From contig VTPC01091260.1 in the NCBI GenBank assembly GCA_011009095.1, positions 134,721-198,720 of the forward strand: a stretch of 64,000 nt of DNA. The letters are read 5' to 3'. This document shows, one piece after another, positions 34,901-47,467 of the stretch; position 1 is the first letter of the stretch, and every line of letters begins with the position of its first letter. A program made the translations under genes and the position numbers. The notes beneath the pieces were generated by a model. That model ran no database searches and was not told the DNA's origin. It saw nothing but the letters and a program-made list of their open reading frames with translations. The stretch is from Ignelater luminosus (Eukaryota > Arthropoda > Insecta > Coleoptera > Elateridae).

Positions 34901-36670
34901 TGTTCAATATTAAAGAAAAATCTTGAATATTAACGGCACAGTTAGAAAAAACAGACGAATGTTCACAAGAATTTCTTGATGGACAAAACAGTTAGACAAG
35001 AAAAATATGAAGAATTTAGAGTGCATCTGGTCGCTGTTATTTTCGGATGCTGTTATGCACTGATGTGCTGTGGATCAGCTGCATAATTCACACGGAAGCC
35101 CTTGCATCAAAGCATCTGATTTCTTACTGAATCTAACCCTGAAAAATGTGTCGAAAGTGGTAAACATAAAAACTATTGAAATTGGCATATTGCATATTAT
35201 TGTTCAAAAAATACTTTTCAGAAGAGCAGAAGACGGAAGAAAGTAAAACCATAACAAATGGACTTTTTGGAAATTGGGAAACTTATGAAATTTCTAATAT
35301 TGATAGCTGAAGTTGAATTTGAAGAAATCAGAACGAAAATAAAGTATTCAAAGCAAAATAGAGTTCAAGTTCATTATAAATAATTAAAGAAAAATAATCA
35401 AAAGTAGATATTAAGAGAAAGGCTTCCAATGTAACCGTGGAGAACTGGAAAAATTCACTGACAGGAAATTTAAAGATGTATAATTTCTGGGCTGGTCTCA
35501 AAGATCAATAGCAATAACCCAGTTGAGGAACTTTAAGTATTAATGAAGAGTTGCAATCAAACACTTTTTGGGTGATACAGCTAAGAATCCAGACAAAACA
35601 TTTGACATAATTGAAAACAACAACAAAATATATAACTCTATACCTATGGAAGACGTATACATTTTTCTAAAGGCACAGACAGTAAAAGTGAAAACTTCAG
35701 TAAGTACCCAGACTAATGGAAAAGCTTGAAGATGACACAAAATTGTTTTGTACGCTATACAGCACTTAAAAATGAACTGAAAACATATTTATACTTCAAG
35801 GACATCATCTATATTGCTGTTTAACTTGACATGTTTGCAGAGTATATAAATTGTTAATTGTTCAACCTTTTTGTATTATTCCAATGGTTAGTTTTATTAC
35901 TACTATATGTGGTTAAGGAGCTTATAAAGACCATATATTAAGGGTGTTTTGGGGAATTTTATTAGACTATCAAATGTTTTACTAATTTATTCTAAATATG
36001 ATAATTTATTTTCTCTTTGTTTAATAATTTTATTCATTTCTTGTAAAGTAATAAAAAGATTCATAATTTTTAAATCCTTTGTTTAAACTTGCAAACTTTG
36101 CTATTGATCGCATCCATGTGATTGTCATTGCGAAATCTGTAGCAGCTACTTTGAAACTTTAACCGTTACCCATGAACTAGTCATTAAAATAAAAATCAAT
36201 AGGTTGGCCAAAAATAAACTCACCTTAATTATTCCATAGTAGTAGCTACTACGTTTTTTAAAACAATTAATAATTTACGTTTTCGAATTCTAAATAACAT
36301 CCTGACAATCTGATTGTCTTTTGCAAAAATTACACCCTTAATTACCCGTATCTCTTCAACATTTATAATTTCTTTAAACTATTAATAAAAATTTAAAAAA
36401 TAAAAAAGGTATTGCTTATTAAAATATTATGATTTTCAATAATTATATTTTCCAGAACCATTAATATAATTCTAAACCACAAAATAAAGAAATCTGGCAA
36501 CTTATATTTCACAAGCGTGACAATCAGCAATATAGATAAAATTCTTAACGTTCAAGTTTTTTTTTCAATAAACCTTCAATTATCTTTACAATAAGTCAAG
36601 GTCTAGACACGTTATATTGTTACCTTCGAAGTAATTTAAATTTGTGCCTTATAGCCCTATAGGTGTTACT
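31910..36670. other. gene-poor DNA, nothing supported
   Basis: Short frames on both strands lack recognisable domains. At 32500-32515 the word gaacaccctgtatctcac looks like the end of a dispersed insect repeat of the TACAGGGTGTTC type; its body was not delimited. No RNA gene or exon could be supported. Confidence 0.4.
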
Positions 36671-36672
36671 GT

Positions 36673-36722
36673 TATCTATTATGATAATAATTAATGTACA
36701 ATAATTATTATCATAATAGATA
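36673..36722. repeat. perfect 21-bp-arm hairpin
   Basis: The left arm tatctattatgataataatt plus a (36673-36693) is exactly reversed at 36702-36722 around an eight-base loop. Almost entirely A and T, without coding potential. It could be a tiny foldback element, a cruciform-prone site or a small hairpin RNA precursor. Confidence 0.8.
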
Positions 36723-36729
36723 CCTTGTG

Positions 36730-37860
36730 TTGGTAGTATTACCTTGCTAAGTATTGTAAATAATATCACGTAGGCTTGTTAAGTAAATTACAGGAAGGCG
36801 TTCGATATGTTAGAGCAAGATAAGTTAATGGAATAATTAAAAAGATTCGGACCCGAGAGAAAATATCTTAACACTAATAAAAAATTTATATCGAAACAGA
36901 TTGCGTTGGTACATGTGGAAGACATTTAATCTCATAGCGTTAAGAACAACAAAGTTTTTTGATTTAAAATAGGTGGAAAAAATTGTGGTAATTTACAGAT
37001 TTATGTAACAAAACTTAGAGCAATTTTTGCAAAATAATTTTGCCGATATTAAAATAAAACAAATTGGTTCATTTTCGTGATATTGTTTTCAATTTTAATT
37101 CAGAAAAGAAATTTCAAGAATTTCAAAGCACGAGAAGGAAAACTAATCTACTCAACAGCCAAAATTAATTTTACCACAAGCAGAACTTTTAATACTTAAC
37201 TTAAACGAAAGAAATTTTAGACAAATCAAACGTAAAACTCAAAATCTCTATTGAAAACACTACTGCGACTATTAATAGCAACACCAACATTATGATTACT
37301 GATACTCCTTACCTGGAATCTACAATATTCGACGATAGATGAATCGGTAAATGATGGAAAAACGTATAAAAAAGTCCAATTCCCATTCTTTGTCTTGCGC
37401 TCATTTTGCTCAAATATCGATATCAGCGTAACTTACAAATTGGCCAAAAGTCTCAAAATTAACTTGCAACTAGGAGCTTATTAAGATTTGCTCAATGCCG
37501 CAAATAACAAATACTTAGCAACGAAGAAAAGCCTGGTAAAAATATAAAATTCAATATTAGAAGAATTTTGTTTTGTTTTTCTTTTTTTGGCTTATTTTAG
37601 AAAACTGTTAATAGATGGGTTTCAAAGATAAAAAATCAAACCTTTGACAAATGCACAACCAAAAAACCTACTGTGTACATACATGAAAAGCACACATAAA
37701 GTTATTCAAATGGGTGATCTTAATAATCAAAAATCAAAGAAAGTGAGGTTAAGAAAAATTGGGTTTTCAAATTGGCAGACTTGTACATTAGCGTTTCGGG
37801 AAATAAACAAGTTTCATCTATGTATTGAAGTTCAACTGACTAACAATGTTTTTGATTTAC
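36730..37860. other. non-coding DNA, no gene seen
   Basis: Nothing recognised. The plus-strand open frame starting at 37644 runs into the candidate exon below, but its first part has no exon-like features. Confidence 0.35.
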
Positions 37861-37862
37861 AG

Positions 37863-37927
37863 GAAATTGTCCAAATGAAAGCCAAATATCGACAGGCAAG
37901 CAAAAAATCTGAAGGAGATGTCTTAGG
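37863..37927 (+). CDS. candidate internal coding exon, 65 nt
   Basis: An acceptor TGATTTACAG is followed by 65 open bases and a donor AGG|GTAAGTG. In the only long open frame it encodes EIVQMKAKYRQASKKSEGDV plus Leu and the start of a Gly codon, a charged helix-like stretch. The exon length is not a multiple of three, so it would shift phase. No family recognised. Neighbouring exons were not found in the window, which would imply very long introns. It could be chance. Confidence 0.3.
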
Positions 37928-37929
37928 GT

Positions 37930-40900
37930 AAGTGTATCAAGTTTCACACATTCTTGAAAATTATAATTACCCCACTAGGCACTCTTTGAAAAATGTCAAA
38001 GAAGAAAGTTCAATATAGTATTTTGTGAAAACTGAAATATTCTTCCAGTAAGTCATTACTCATTGTTTATGAAACTAGACACATTAAAAAAGTGACTTAA
38101 ATTAATAACAAGCGAAATGCGACCAAGATGACCTAATGATACAATTGGAAGACTTTTCAAATTCCTTAATCCTAATCCTAATTAATACATGCGTTTTGAT
38201 ATGAACCCTTGCAACACAAAATGTTGAGGAATCAAAAATTGATAAAAGTTAAAGTTAAAATTGAAGATGCAGCGTAATCAACGTTGAAATGTCCGAGCCA
38301 AAATTTGAATATTGAGATAGGTTGGCCAAAAACTTACCAGAAAAGATTAAACAGTTAGTGACTCAGATTGAATTATCTTTGCTGCGTTTTATAAACTATT
38401 AGTTTCTTTTTATTAAATTTCCATTTGCTTCTCTATTTTCGGACGTTCTCTCTATCAAGCGAAAAAGTAGTGGTGGTATATACTACGTCATAAGGCCGCG
38501 CGTGAAGGTCGTCGTGCACTTGCTGTATGCAGGTTCTTGTTTAGATAAAAAAGCTTTACCTTAGAGTTTCTTACATTCCACTTTCGCAAAAACAAAAATT
38601 ATTATTAAAAGTATATATTAGATTCTATTGCCTAAGTAAATCATTTTGATGTTTTCTAAAAATGAATGTGCAGAATCTAAAATGTTCACTTGTGCCAAAT
38701 CTAAACTATAGATTGTATCAACTTGCCCAAATAAAATCAATGCCAAGAAAACACCAAATCAGAGACAAGTAAAATTGCAAAAATTATGATTTGACAACCT
38801 GTATGTATCATGTTAAAATCTCAGAAAATCCTAATTCTAAAATTGATCTAAATTACATACCTTGAAGTAGAAATGTAATACAGCAAATACTAAGGCAGAC
38901 ATTTGTTAATACGCTCCCCCAGATAGTTTGGGCATCCGGTATAATAGAAAAACAATAATAGTAATGCAAAGCATTAGTACTGTTTTACTAAGACATTTTT
39001 AATTAAAACTTAAATTCCTTGACGTCAGCATCCTGATTCGAGTGGTGATTACACACTCGCATGGCACAGAGTACACCGTGTGCTATTCATTTGATTAGGT
39101 TCTGTTTTAATTAGCAATTGCGTTATTTCCGTTGTATACAGTTGAAGAGAATAGAAGGATAAATAAAATGATTGAGCTGCAATCTTCATTCGTAGTTAAT
39201 GGGAATTTTAAAAGTGTTGAGTGTGACGTCACTGACATTAAATGGATGGAATTGGCATAATTATAACGGGCACCAGGACAAGATAACAGCAGAAAGAAAA
39301 ACATCATCATGCATACATCACTGTTAGTGTTTGGAAGACGTCTATAGAGTATTTATATGTTGTAACGACCATTACCGTTCCGTATTAACTGAAAGCTAGG
39401 CTTAATTGGCCAGAAACATTCTGCAAGTATTTTAACAGATAAAAAAAATGAGCCAATCTTTACCTAGTAACGCTAATCCTACCCTGATCCTCAAGCTACA
39501 TATGGACAAGCCGAATTAATTTACGGTTGAGACGTTTTGCTTAAAAATAAATTGTTTTTTAACTCTTCCAACTTCTCACGTTGTTAAAAATTAGCAATTA
39601 AACAACTTGGCGCTACCGAAAATTGAAAATTTAACAGTTGCGAAAAAAAATAGAAAAACTTCCAATTTTTATTGCAACTTGTAGTCAATTTTGAAAAATT
39701 TCATTCTTGGTATGGTATTTTACTACTTGTTTGTACCGGAATGGTTATGTCCACCGCCGGTGTGCTATACCAAACCTTTCAATGCCAATTCGACAACTAC
39801 TTGTAACCAAATTGAGCTTATAAAGTATCACTGGTCCAAAATTAAAGAGTACAATTTCATGTTCATTGAAACTTTCAATGCTAAAGACTTAAGACCAAAA
39901 AAATGTTCAGTTTTGAGGTAAAGGATGACAAAAAGTAGTTAAAGATTGCCATTGGAACAACTAAGTTTAATATATTGATAACTAGCTTTGGAAACCTTAA
40001 GAACGTCATGAACTTACTGACAAATTATGTCAAATTGCAAAACTAAAATCAAAATTAACTTTTAAATATTTCGGAGCTAACCTCATCTTCTTCATTTTGG
40101 GAAAAACTAAGAGTATGGTTTATTTAGATTTCTATGTCTCAGAACTTCAAATGGCTACATTCAAATATTACCAGTGTCATTCAATCTTGCAAAACCGCAT
40201 TTTCCAAAATAGAATCTTTGTTTATGTTTACTGTGTACTACCAAGACTTACATATATTCTAGTCATACAAGCTAACAGTAACATTCTGTCTAAAAAGTCA
40301 ATATAGAAATAACGACTGGATGAAAGCTTTAAACTAAAACCATTTCAAATTTGAATGCAACGTTGTTCCTGCTATGATAAGGAATCTCTTGGGGAGTAAA
40401 ACAGACAGAGCGAATTCGTACAATGCTTAAATTGTATTGTAAGGTTAAGAGAATTAGAGGAGTTTTTTATACTAGCAGGTGAAACTTTTAATTTTTGCCA
40501 TCTCAAATCGAATGCAGACCAAACCTAAAACTGATTATGCAGAAGTACCAGCACTCGTCAAACCAAAGTAAAGAAATATGAAACTCGTGAATACTACGAA
40601 GTAGGTATTTTCGCAGAGACGATAAGAGTTTGACTAGCTTGAAATCTTCAATTTGAATTCTTTGTCATAAATTACAAGGCTTAAACTGTCCATTGTTGCA
40701 GAGTTGTTGTTAGTGACATTATGGCCTGCAGAAACAACAGAAATTTGATTAAGATGCTTTTTTCCCAGTTTTGAAAATGAATTGGGTTTTCTCTTTCCAA
40801 ACAGAAACTGATCAATCTCGTGAGCACTGTTTTGAAATTACATGAAGTTGGATTCGAAATATATTCTGGAATGGGGAGAAATTGTGAAAACCAAAATTAG

Positions 40901-42655
40901 CGATCTTTTAGACGCCCTGCATTTTTGGCCACTTAAATTAGTCTGTTCAGCTTGACTAACGATCAGTATTTTTCATTTTTATGGAATTTTTGACTATCTT
41001 GATGATCTACTATTGCCCGACTGAGGAATCATTACAATAGTTAGTGATGGATACCATCATTTCCTGAAACATCTGGACTGGAAAAATTCGTAATAACTAC
41101 GACAGTTCTTTTACTGTAAGTAAAGTTAAAATCATTCTGAAACTGTTTTCGAAATCCTGATTTAGTTTTTTGAGCTTGTAATGTAAGTGCTGGATTGAAT
41201 TAGTATTACAAACAGTTTTGATTTGAAAATTATTAGATAGGGTTGATTTTGGTAAGTTGTAATTTAGTATACTAAAGCTGTTATTTGAATGGTCCCATGT
41301 ACAAGATTTTCTTTAATAATGTAAGTAATGTCAGAAGCGCTGAAAAGACAAATGCTTCCTAATAAAAGTATAACTAATAAAGATTAAAGAGTATATTACG
41401 TATTTCTCAAAGAAACAAAGAAATTTTAGACAATCGGGTTAAACCATGCATGGCTACGGAAAACTAATGTATGATTAAAATGATTAAAGTCCTTCTGTTC
41501 CAATAATTTCCAAAACTGTAGGTTTAGAGTTATCAGACTGCTCTCAAGCAACCAAAATACATTTTTCAATTGATTAATCTTGTTAAGTCATTACCAATTC
41601 ATGTTCTAAAGTAAGGAAATCATGGTTTCAGTAAACAGTAAAATCTTCAATTTGTTAATTGCACCAGAAAATTTTAACCTCTCAACACTTTAACTTTTGA
41701 GTAGTTTTATTTGTTAATTCTTTACAAAGCAAGTGCCGTTGTAATGCTTTTAAAAATTACCGGACTGGATACAGTGTTCCAGATTAGAACCTGAGCGATG
41801 CCATCTCGGAAACTATAAGAGACATGGAAACAGTTAAATTAGGACGAATTTGCGGAATTTGGTGCTCTATACTAGCTGAAGATAAATTCAGCATGTCTGT
41901 TCCAGTTTCCAGAAACTATTGGTAATTAATTGTAATAATTCTATCAAATAAAACTTCCAGGCGCACATTAATAAAAAATGAAGTTCATGATGGTTGTAGA
42001 TCAATTGTAAAGCACTTAATTCCCCCAACTTAACTAACTTCCTATCTTCTGTCTTTTGAAAGTCCGTTTGATGGGATTTAAATTTTAGAATCTTGGACAA
42101 GGTTTTCAAAATTAAATAGAAATATGACTTCCTTTTTTGTACAGTCCACCCGTTTTGTGCACAAATAAGTTTGCCATTGAAAAGATAACAACAATTAATA
42201 AAAGATGGTTAGAATCCTACACTTTTGTTAAGAAATAAGCAGATGAGTAACTTGTGATCACAATTTAGTTTAATTTACCAATTAATTTAGATCACTATTG
42301 CGATTAGTAGAGACATTTAATTAGATGTTTATAATCTGAACCTTAAAGTTGTTAAACAATGAATAACATAAGAAGAGTTCGGAATTTGGTATCGGCAATA
42401 GAGCCGGACTGCAGTGTGTACTATATATAGTTGTAATAAATGAAAATAAGTAATCCAACTTCAAAGAATTTTATTAACTTGTACGTTTACTTACTTATTT
42501 AGCAAAAAATATTAATATTGAAAATATCATTATCATCATATAGACTGTTATTACCGCCACCAAATTTCGAACACTGATCATACCTAAGTGTTGTTCAAAC
42601 TCATTTATTAAGATGACTACGGTCTTCATTAAATTCAAAATTACGGTTACAGAAC
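37930..42655. other. gene-poor DNA with a few regulatory-looking words
   Basis: No exon or transposon protein could be supported. A small CpG-bearing patch lies at 38480-38530 and two perfect CRE palindromes at 39020 and 39224 (separate entry). The remaining open frames (for example 39691-39921 and 40097-40306) have no recognisable domain. Confidence 0.4.
39020..39231. promoter_or_regulatory. two perfect CRE/ATF palindromes
   Basis: TGACGTCA occurs at 39020-39027 and again at 39224-39231, with a third half-site-like TACGTCA near 38488. Paired full CRE palindromes 200 bases apart are uncommon by chance in AT-rich DNA. No adjacent gene start was identified, so a distal enhancer is the only role that could be suggested. 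Confidence 0.35.
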
Positions 42656-42771
42656 TGACTGAAATACCTAATCTCCGCTGTCATTAAAACAACTGTTAAT
42701 GACGTAACAATTATCTATGTCTATATTAAACCTCACGATGGTAACTTTTATGTTCCAAAATCGCAGGAAGG

Positions 42772-43104
42772 TTATTTTAAACTTGTAATTGCAAGTTTTA
42801 AACTTCTCATATTAACATTTAATGTAGCAACTGCAACTTTTACCCTTGTGCTAGAGAGTTTTAGTCTTATAATTGCGACCTTCAATCTGGCAATAGAAAC
42901 TTTCACCCTCGCCATTGCTATTTTTAACTTTGCCATAAGAATTTTTAAAGTGGAAAACGCATCTGTTAATTGGATAATTAAAGCTTTTAATCTTGCGACT
43001 TCCACCTTTAAATTTATCATAGCAACGTTCAAATTTGCAATGGAAACTCTCAATTTTGCAATTGCTACAGTTAATTTAGAGATTGCTAATTTTATCTTTA
43101 TCAT
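42772..43104 (-). CDS. possible 110-residue heptad-repeat protein
   Basis: The frame has a Met start and a stop, and consists almost wholly of sixteen heptads with Leu or Val fixed at one position, Lys/Arg/Asn/Thr at the next and Ile/Met/Val elsewhere. It has no Cys, Trp or Tyr and no signal peptide. Substitutions between units largely keep the hydrophobic/basic pattern, as expected of a selected coiled or membrane-active helix. The opposite strand keeps its own pattern equally well, so the pattern may simply follow from the repeat. No promoter, splice or poly(A) evidence. It may be a non-coding minisatellite. Confidence 0.25.
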   Translation of the reverse strand: MIKIKLAISKLTVAIAKLRVSIANLNVAMINLKVEVARLKALIIQLTDAFSTLKILMAKLKIAMARVKVSIARLKVAIIRLKLSSTRVKVAVATLNVNMRSLKLAITSLK

Positions 43105-43117
43105 GGTGACTTCTTAC
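42782..43117. repeat. sixteen 21-bp tandem units in perfect register, open on both strands
   Basis: From 42782 the sequence can be cut into sixteen consecutive 21-bp units without a single insertion or deletion, although the units differ at many bases. A typical plus-strand unit reads tttgcaatgg aaactctcaa t. Because 21 is a multiple of three, both strands give seven-residue repeats. On the minus strand (43104-42772) this is a complete 110-residue frame of the form xKLKVAI. On the plus strand it lies in a frame open from 42659 to 43261 with units such as NLAIETF. On the minus strand the repeat would make an amphipathic, Lys/Arg-rich helix. Which strand, if either, is coding is not decided. 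Confidence 0.85.
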
Positions 43118-43261
43118 TATTTAATACGCATAGTCATTATTATTTCAGATACAAAAGTCGCGAGTGCGAGAACTTTGGCGTCGAGAAATTATGCATTTTT
43201 ATATAATATTGAACATCAAACATTTTGCATAAATATTTTTAAAACACCAAAAGTACAGTAA

Positions 43262-45590
43262 ACACGAAAAAATGTTTAAACATTACATAAATTTTAACAT
43301 TAAAGTTACACATATTATAATTGGCGTTAAAATATAACATCCAGTCTGCATAACCTCAATCCTTAAAAATTAAATGTGAATGTAATATTACTCCATGTAA
43401 TTGTTTTTTTTTAGTTTTTGTTTAATGCGATGTTTCAAATTGCATTTTCATTATTTAATGTTTACACTGCAATCTGAAAAATAAAAAATTAAAGACCTAA
43501 TTTCCAAGTGGAGGCTTTAAACATTGCTGCATAAACTCTTTAATGTTCTACGAAAAGTGGTAGTGTTGTCTAATTTATATTTGATCGTTCAAATTCAATT
43601 TTTTGCATGTTCGGTTATTTTTATGAAATGGTCCTTATAGCACTATATAATAATTAAATGGCAGACTAACTTGAGAACCAACTTGTTATAGGTCATAATG
43701 GTTTATAATATGTTACAATCTTCAAACGTTAAGGGAAAAAATCATTATGAGTCACTGTTTCTCAAAAATAGTCTATGGATAATTTTGCTCGACTGCTGAT
43801 ATCATCTGAAACTTGTATTCAAAATAAATATTAAGTAGCTAATAAAGATTGCGACAACTTTCTTTAGTAGAAGATGCAAAAAAGATCCTAGTTTTCATTT
43901 TGAATAATGGCAGAATTGTTAATGTTGTTAATCTATTACTAATAGCTAAACTTCAGAGCTTTAACAAATAAAAAAAATTGTAAACTTGAAATTTTGGCTT
44001 TAGTTTGTTCCAATCAGATTTTGAACATAGTTAGGTTAGCATAAGAGTCAACTTTCAATTCCAATCATTCTCTTGGCTTGAAGCAACTAACTTTGGAATG
44101 GATTACAACTTTGCCGTCTTGTTCTTCTTTAGGTTGGAAAGTTTTTGCATTTTTGCTTTCCGAAAGTTCATTAAAATTGTCCAAAAACCAACAAAAATAA
44201 TTTCTTTGAATGCATGAATATTTTGAAAAAAGTCAAACTTATTAAAATGTGGTTATTTATATGAGGGTCATTGAAAGGATTTTTCTATTGCTATTTATAT
44301 CTTTGTAAGTTTCTTTACTGCTTATAGGAATCTCTACTGATTGTTATTCTTCAGACAGGTGACATCTATTCATTTGTTTTTGCTATTTAAAGATCTGAAT
44401 AAGCTGTGTTTCTGTGTGTTATATTTAAATTGAATCCTTTTTTAAACGTTTTGAGTCTTTTGGGCTTGCTGGTCTTCATGGTTGAGCTTTTTTTCAAGCA
44501 TACTGGTTTGAAGTTTTTTGTTTAGTTGTACTTGTCTTTTTATTGACATTTTTTTTGATATCAAACACATTTTAGCATTTAATCTTGGGCCAAATTGAAT
44601 TACGTATTCTTTGACGTGGCAAAAGGTTGAGATTTTAGACTTCGACCCTAATTGGTCATTAATCGAGCTTTGGCCATTCCAGATCTTACTATTTTAGAGT
44701 TCCATTCTGAAGATCTGCTGTATCTAAAAGTCGGATTAGTTTGAAATGCTCCTTCTTTGTTAAGAATAATTAATTGGGCGATTAATTTTAATGAACAGAC
44801 GCAATATAGAAGTGCAGATCTCCTTAAAAATCTAACATATTGAGAATACTTGCTTGGTTTGGATTAACATCGAGAAACTTGAAGTTAGTCTTTTCCGACT
44901 AGAAATTGATTGATGATTGAACTGATTATAAAACAACTATGCACAAACTTCCATCGAAAGGGCAAAAAGATATCTAAGGCTAGAAATTTTTGCTTGAGAT
45001 TTTAAACAAAAGTTTGCATGGCAAAACTTCAAATATTTACTGTTTTAGAAACATTGAACAAACGATAAAGATCTGAAAAGCCAGTAATCAGCCATCTTTG
45101 ACAATGTTAGAAAGCTGAACTTAAATGGTACTGATGGCAACTAATATGTTACTATCAAGAAAAATTATTCTAAAACCACCAGTTTCATCCTGACAATTTT
45201 TAATTGGATCTGTAGAACCGACCTTATTTTATGCAAAAACACAACCACTGAAATTATCTTAGTGAATTTTAGAAGTGTACGAGTTCAAGAAAAGGTTTTC
45301 TGATAAAACATACCTTTTTGCAGGAGATAACGTTGCTTTGTAAAAAGACAAATTTTAGAGTTTTTCAAATTATAAGATTCGAATAAACGAGCAGTGTACT
45401 GCAGCAAATATTGGTCGAATGATGATGGGGATGAATTCAGTTTTGACGTTTATTAATTTATAAGAGGATTATTTTTTTGTTGTTTTTTTGGGGGAAGAAT
45501 TACCCCTTACGTTCTGGTCCATTGCAGACATTTCTGCGGATGAATCCAAACACTTTGCTAGTGGTAGAAATTGTAAAATAAAACTATTGT
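43262..45590. other. non-coding DNA, nothing supported
   Basis: T-rich passages around 44400-44600 and 45460-45500 give hydrophobic chance frames. No gene, RNA or repeat boundary was recognised. Confidence 0.4.
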
Positions 45591-45769
45591 AAAGATATGC
45601 GGATAGCCTACTTAGTTCTATTGTCTTTGATTTATCGTCAAGGGTTTTTTGTAAAATTGGCTATTCTATTTTTATATAAGTTTACTATTTTTATATACGT
45701 TTACAACGTTGTGGCAAAAGGTGACTTGCTACCTCAAGTGGGTTTTTTGCTACTCCCGCTTTATGATTT

Positions 45770-46075
45770 TAATACCTCCATCCCTGCGCGAAACGCTCTT
45801 ACGGCTCCACCGGTGACAACTTACCAAGGAAAGCAGGATGCTGAGCCAGAGTTCCCACGAAGTCATCGGATAACCGTGGTGTCGACACTCACCAACAGCC
45901 GGCCACACGGCTGCCCTGCGGTATTTTCCTGCTATTATTATTGATTTCTCTGGGAGAGTGCGGATAGTATTCTCTTTAAGGTGTTATGAGAGGACATGTG
46001 AACTAAGGTCGCGGGCCGTATGTGTGCCATCTATCTTGCACGAGTAAATCTTTATAGTAACAGACTAGACTATTT
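45770..46075. other. GC-rich anomalous patch, probable transposon end
   Basis: The passage from ctccatccctgcgcg through gccggccacacggctgccc to ggtcgcgggccgtatgtg is much richer in GC and CpG than its surroundings. A plus-strand open frame (45597-45944) crosses from AT-rich into this patch and has no recognisable domain, so it is probably chance. It resembles the untranslated ends of LINEs in style only; no family match is claimed. Confidence 0.4.
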
Positions 46076-46079
46076 CTAG

Positions 46080-47460
46080 TAGGGAAACACAATGAATTAA
46101 ATTGTTTCTAATTATAATACAGCGAAAAAATAAAAATTGAATAATAAAGAAAATTATGCTTTCTCAAGATAGATTTGTGTTGACGTTAATTATTGTATCT
46201 CAATACAGAAAAATGAATGATCTGCGTAAAGTATCGCGAAAAATATTTTTTTGTTGTTAACTGCTATCTTGACACAAGTAAAATGAATCGACTGCAAAAA
46301 CGAAAATTTACTCTCCCTGGTTACTTTCAAAATTAGAGAGTGTATTAAAAGGATTTTTACTCAAAAATTGATCTAGTTATTGAAAATTGCTAATTAATGG
46401 AGACCTACATTCTCAGGACGACTAGCTCGGAAATCTCGATCGACTAATAAAAGGAATTAGAAAATTCTATTTTACTTAAAATTTTCAACTCTACATTATA
46501 CCACTCTTAACTGTCAAGTAGTATAGCAGCGAAATTAGTTGTGCGCACAAAATGAAGATGTGAACAGAGATGGAAGAAAGAAGATGCATGACAGCAACCA
46601 GAAGAAAACAAAGGATTTTGGCTTCGTCTGATCATCAACCAGAGACAATTGGCTATGTTTATTCTTATTGATTAAAAAAGTTGTTAGTTAGTTAGTTAAT
46701 TGCAGCTTTCGAGTTGCGAAAGTAAAATAGATTTTTACAATACAATAGAAATTATTGCAACAGAAACATATAAGACGATACAGCCACAATTGCTTTCAAA
46801 TTCTACAGGCAGTAATAAAATTCAAATTTCACTAAATATAGCTCGCAAATCAAAACTTATTTTTTTTGAGCAGAAAGTTTCTTATCACCAGATTATCTAG
46901 ATGTAGCTACTAGTAATGAAGTGTTTTGCTACTGTTATTAAAGCTAAAAAATTAATTTGCGAAGCATCTATTTACATAACTATGCCAAAAACAGGCGTGC
47001 TTTGGTATTAGTATCTACAGGAAAACTCAAAATCTAAATTTGAGCACAATTGCTAATGAGTTCATTGTAACAAGGACCTAGGAAAAATTATTTCAAAACA
47101 ATCACTATGTTGTTTTTGAAATTAGAATGGTGATCTTTTCTTGATTGAGTTTTTCTATTAACTTATACAATTTGGGAGTCCACCATGATATTTTGGCATT
47201 TTGTTGCCTTTTACTTTTGGATCTTTCAATCAAAAAAGCAAACTAGAATTCTATAAGTAGGTCCGCGTCTGCAAATTATTGGACTTAAATTGGTTACGAT
47301 GTTGAGATTTTAAGAAAATATTGAGTCGAACCATCAAAGAAACTGTTCTTATTGTTAGTTGCCATTTAATTATGATATTTCTACGGTTTTCTACGTGGTT
47401 TCTAAATGTAACTACAAACAAATCTACCTACTTAACTTTTCACTCACCTTAAAGTAAACA
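46080..47460. other. non-coding DNA, 3' flank of the VWC gene
   Basis: Contains a short GTTA tandem repeat (about 46681-46699) and no recognisable gene. Its right part may hold the 3' untranslated region of the minus-strand VWC-domain gene; no convincing AATAAA close to the stop was picked out. Confidence 0.35.
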
Positions 47461-47467
47461 TAATAAA

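Noticed and set aside
42659..42790. weak resemblance of the upstream plus-strand frame to a carbohydrate-binding-like repeat of NOMO proteins
   Set aside because: Only a few scattered residues agree; no intron or start supports it.
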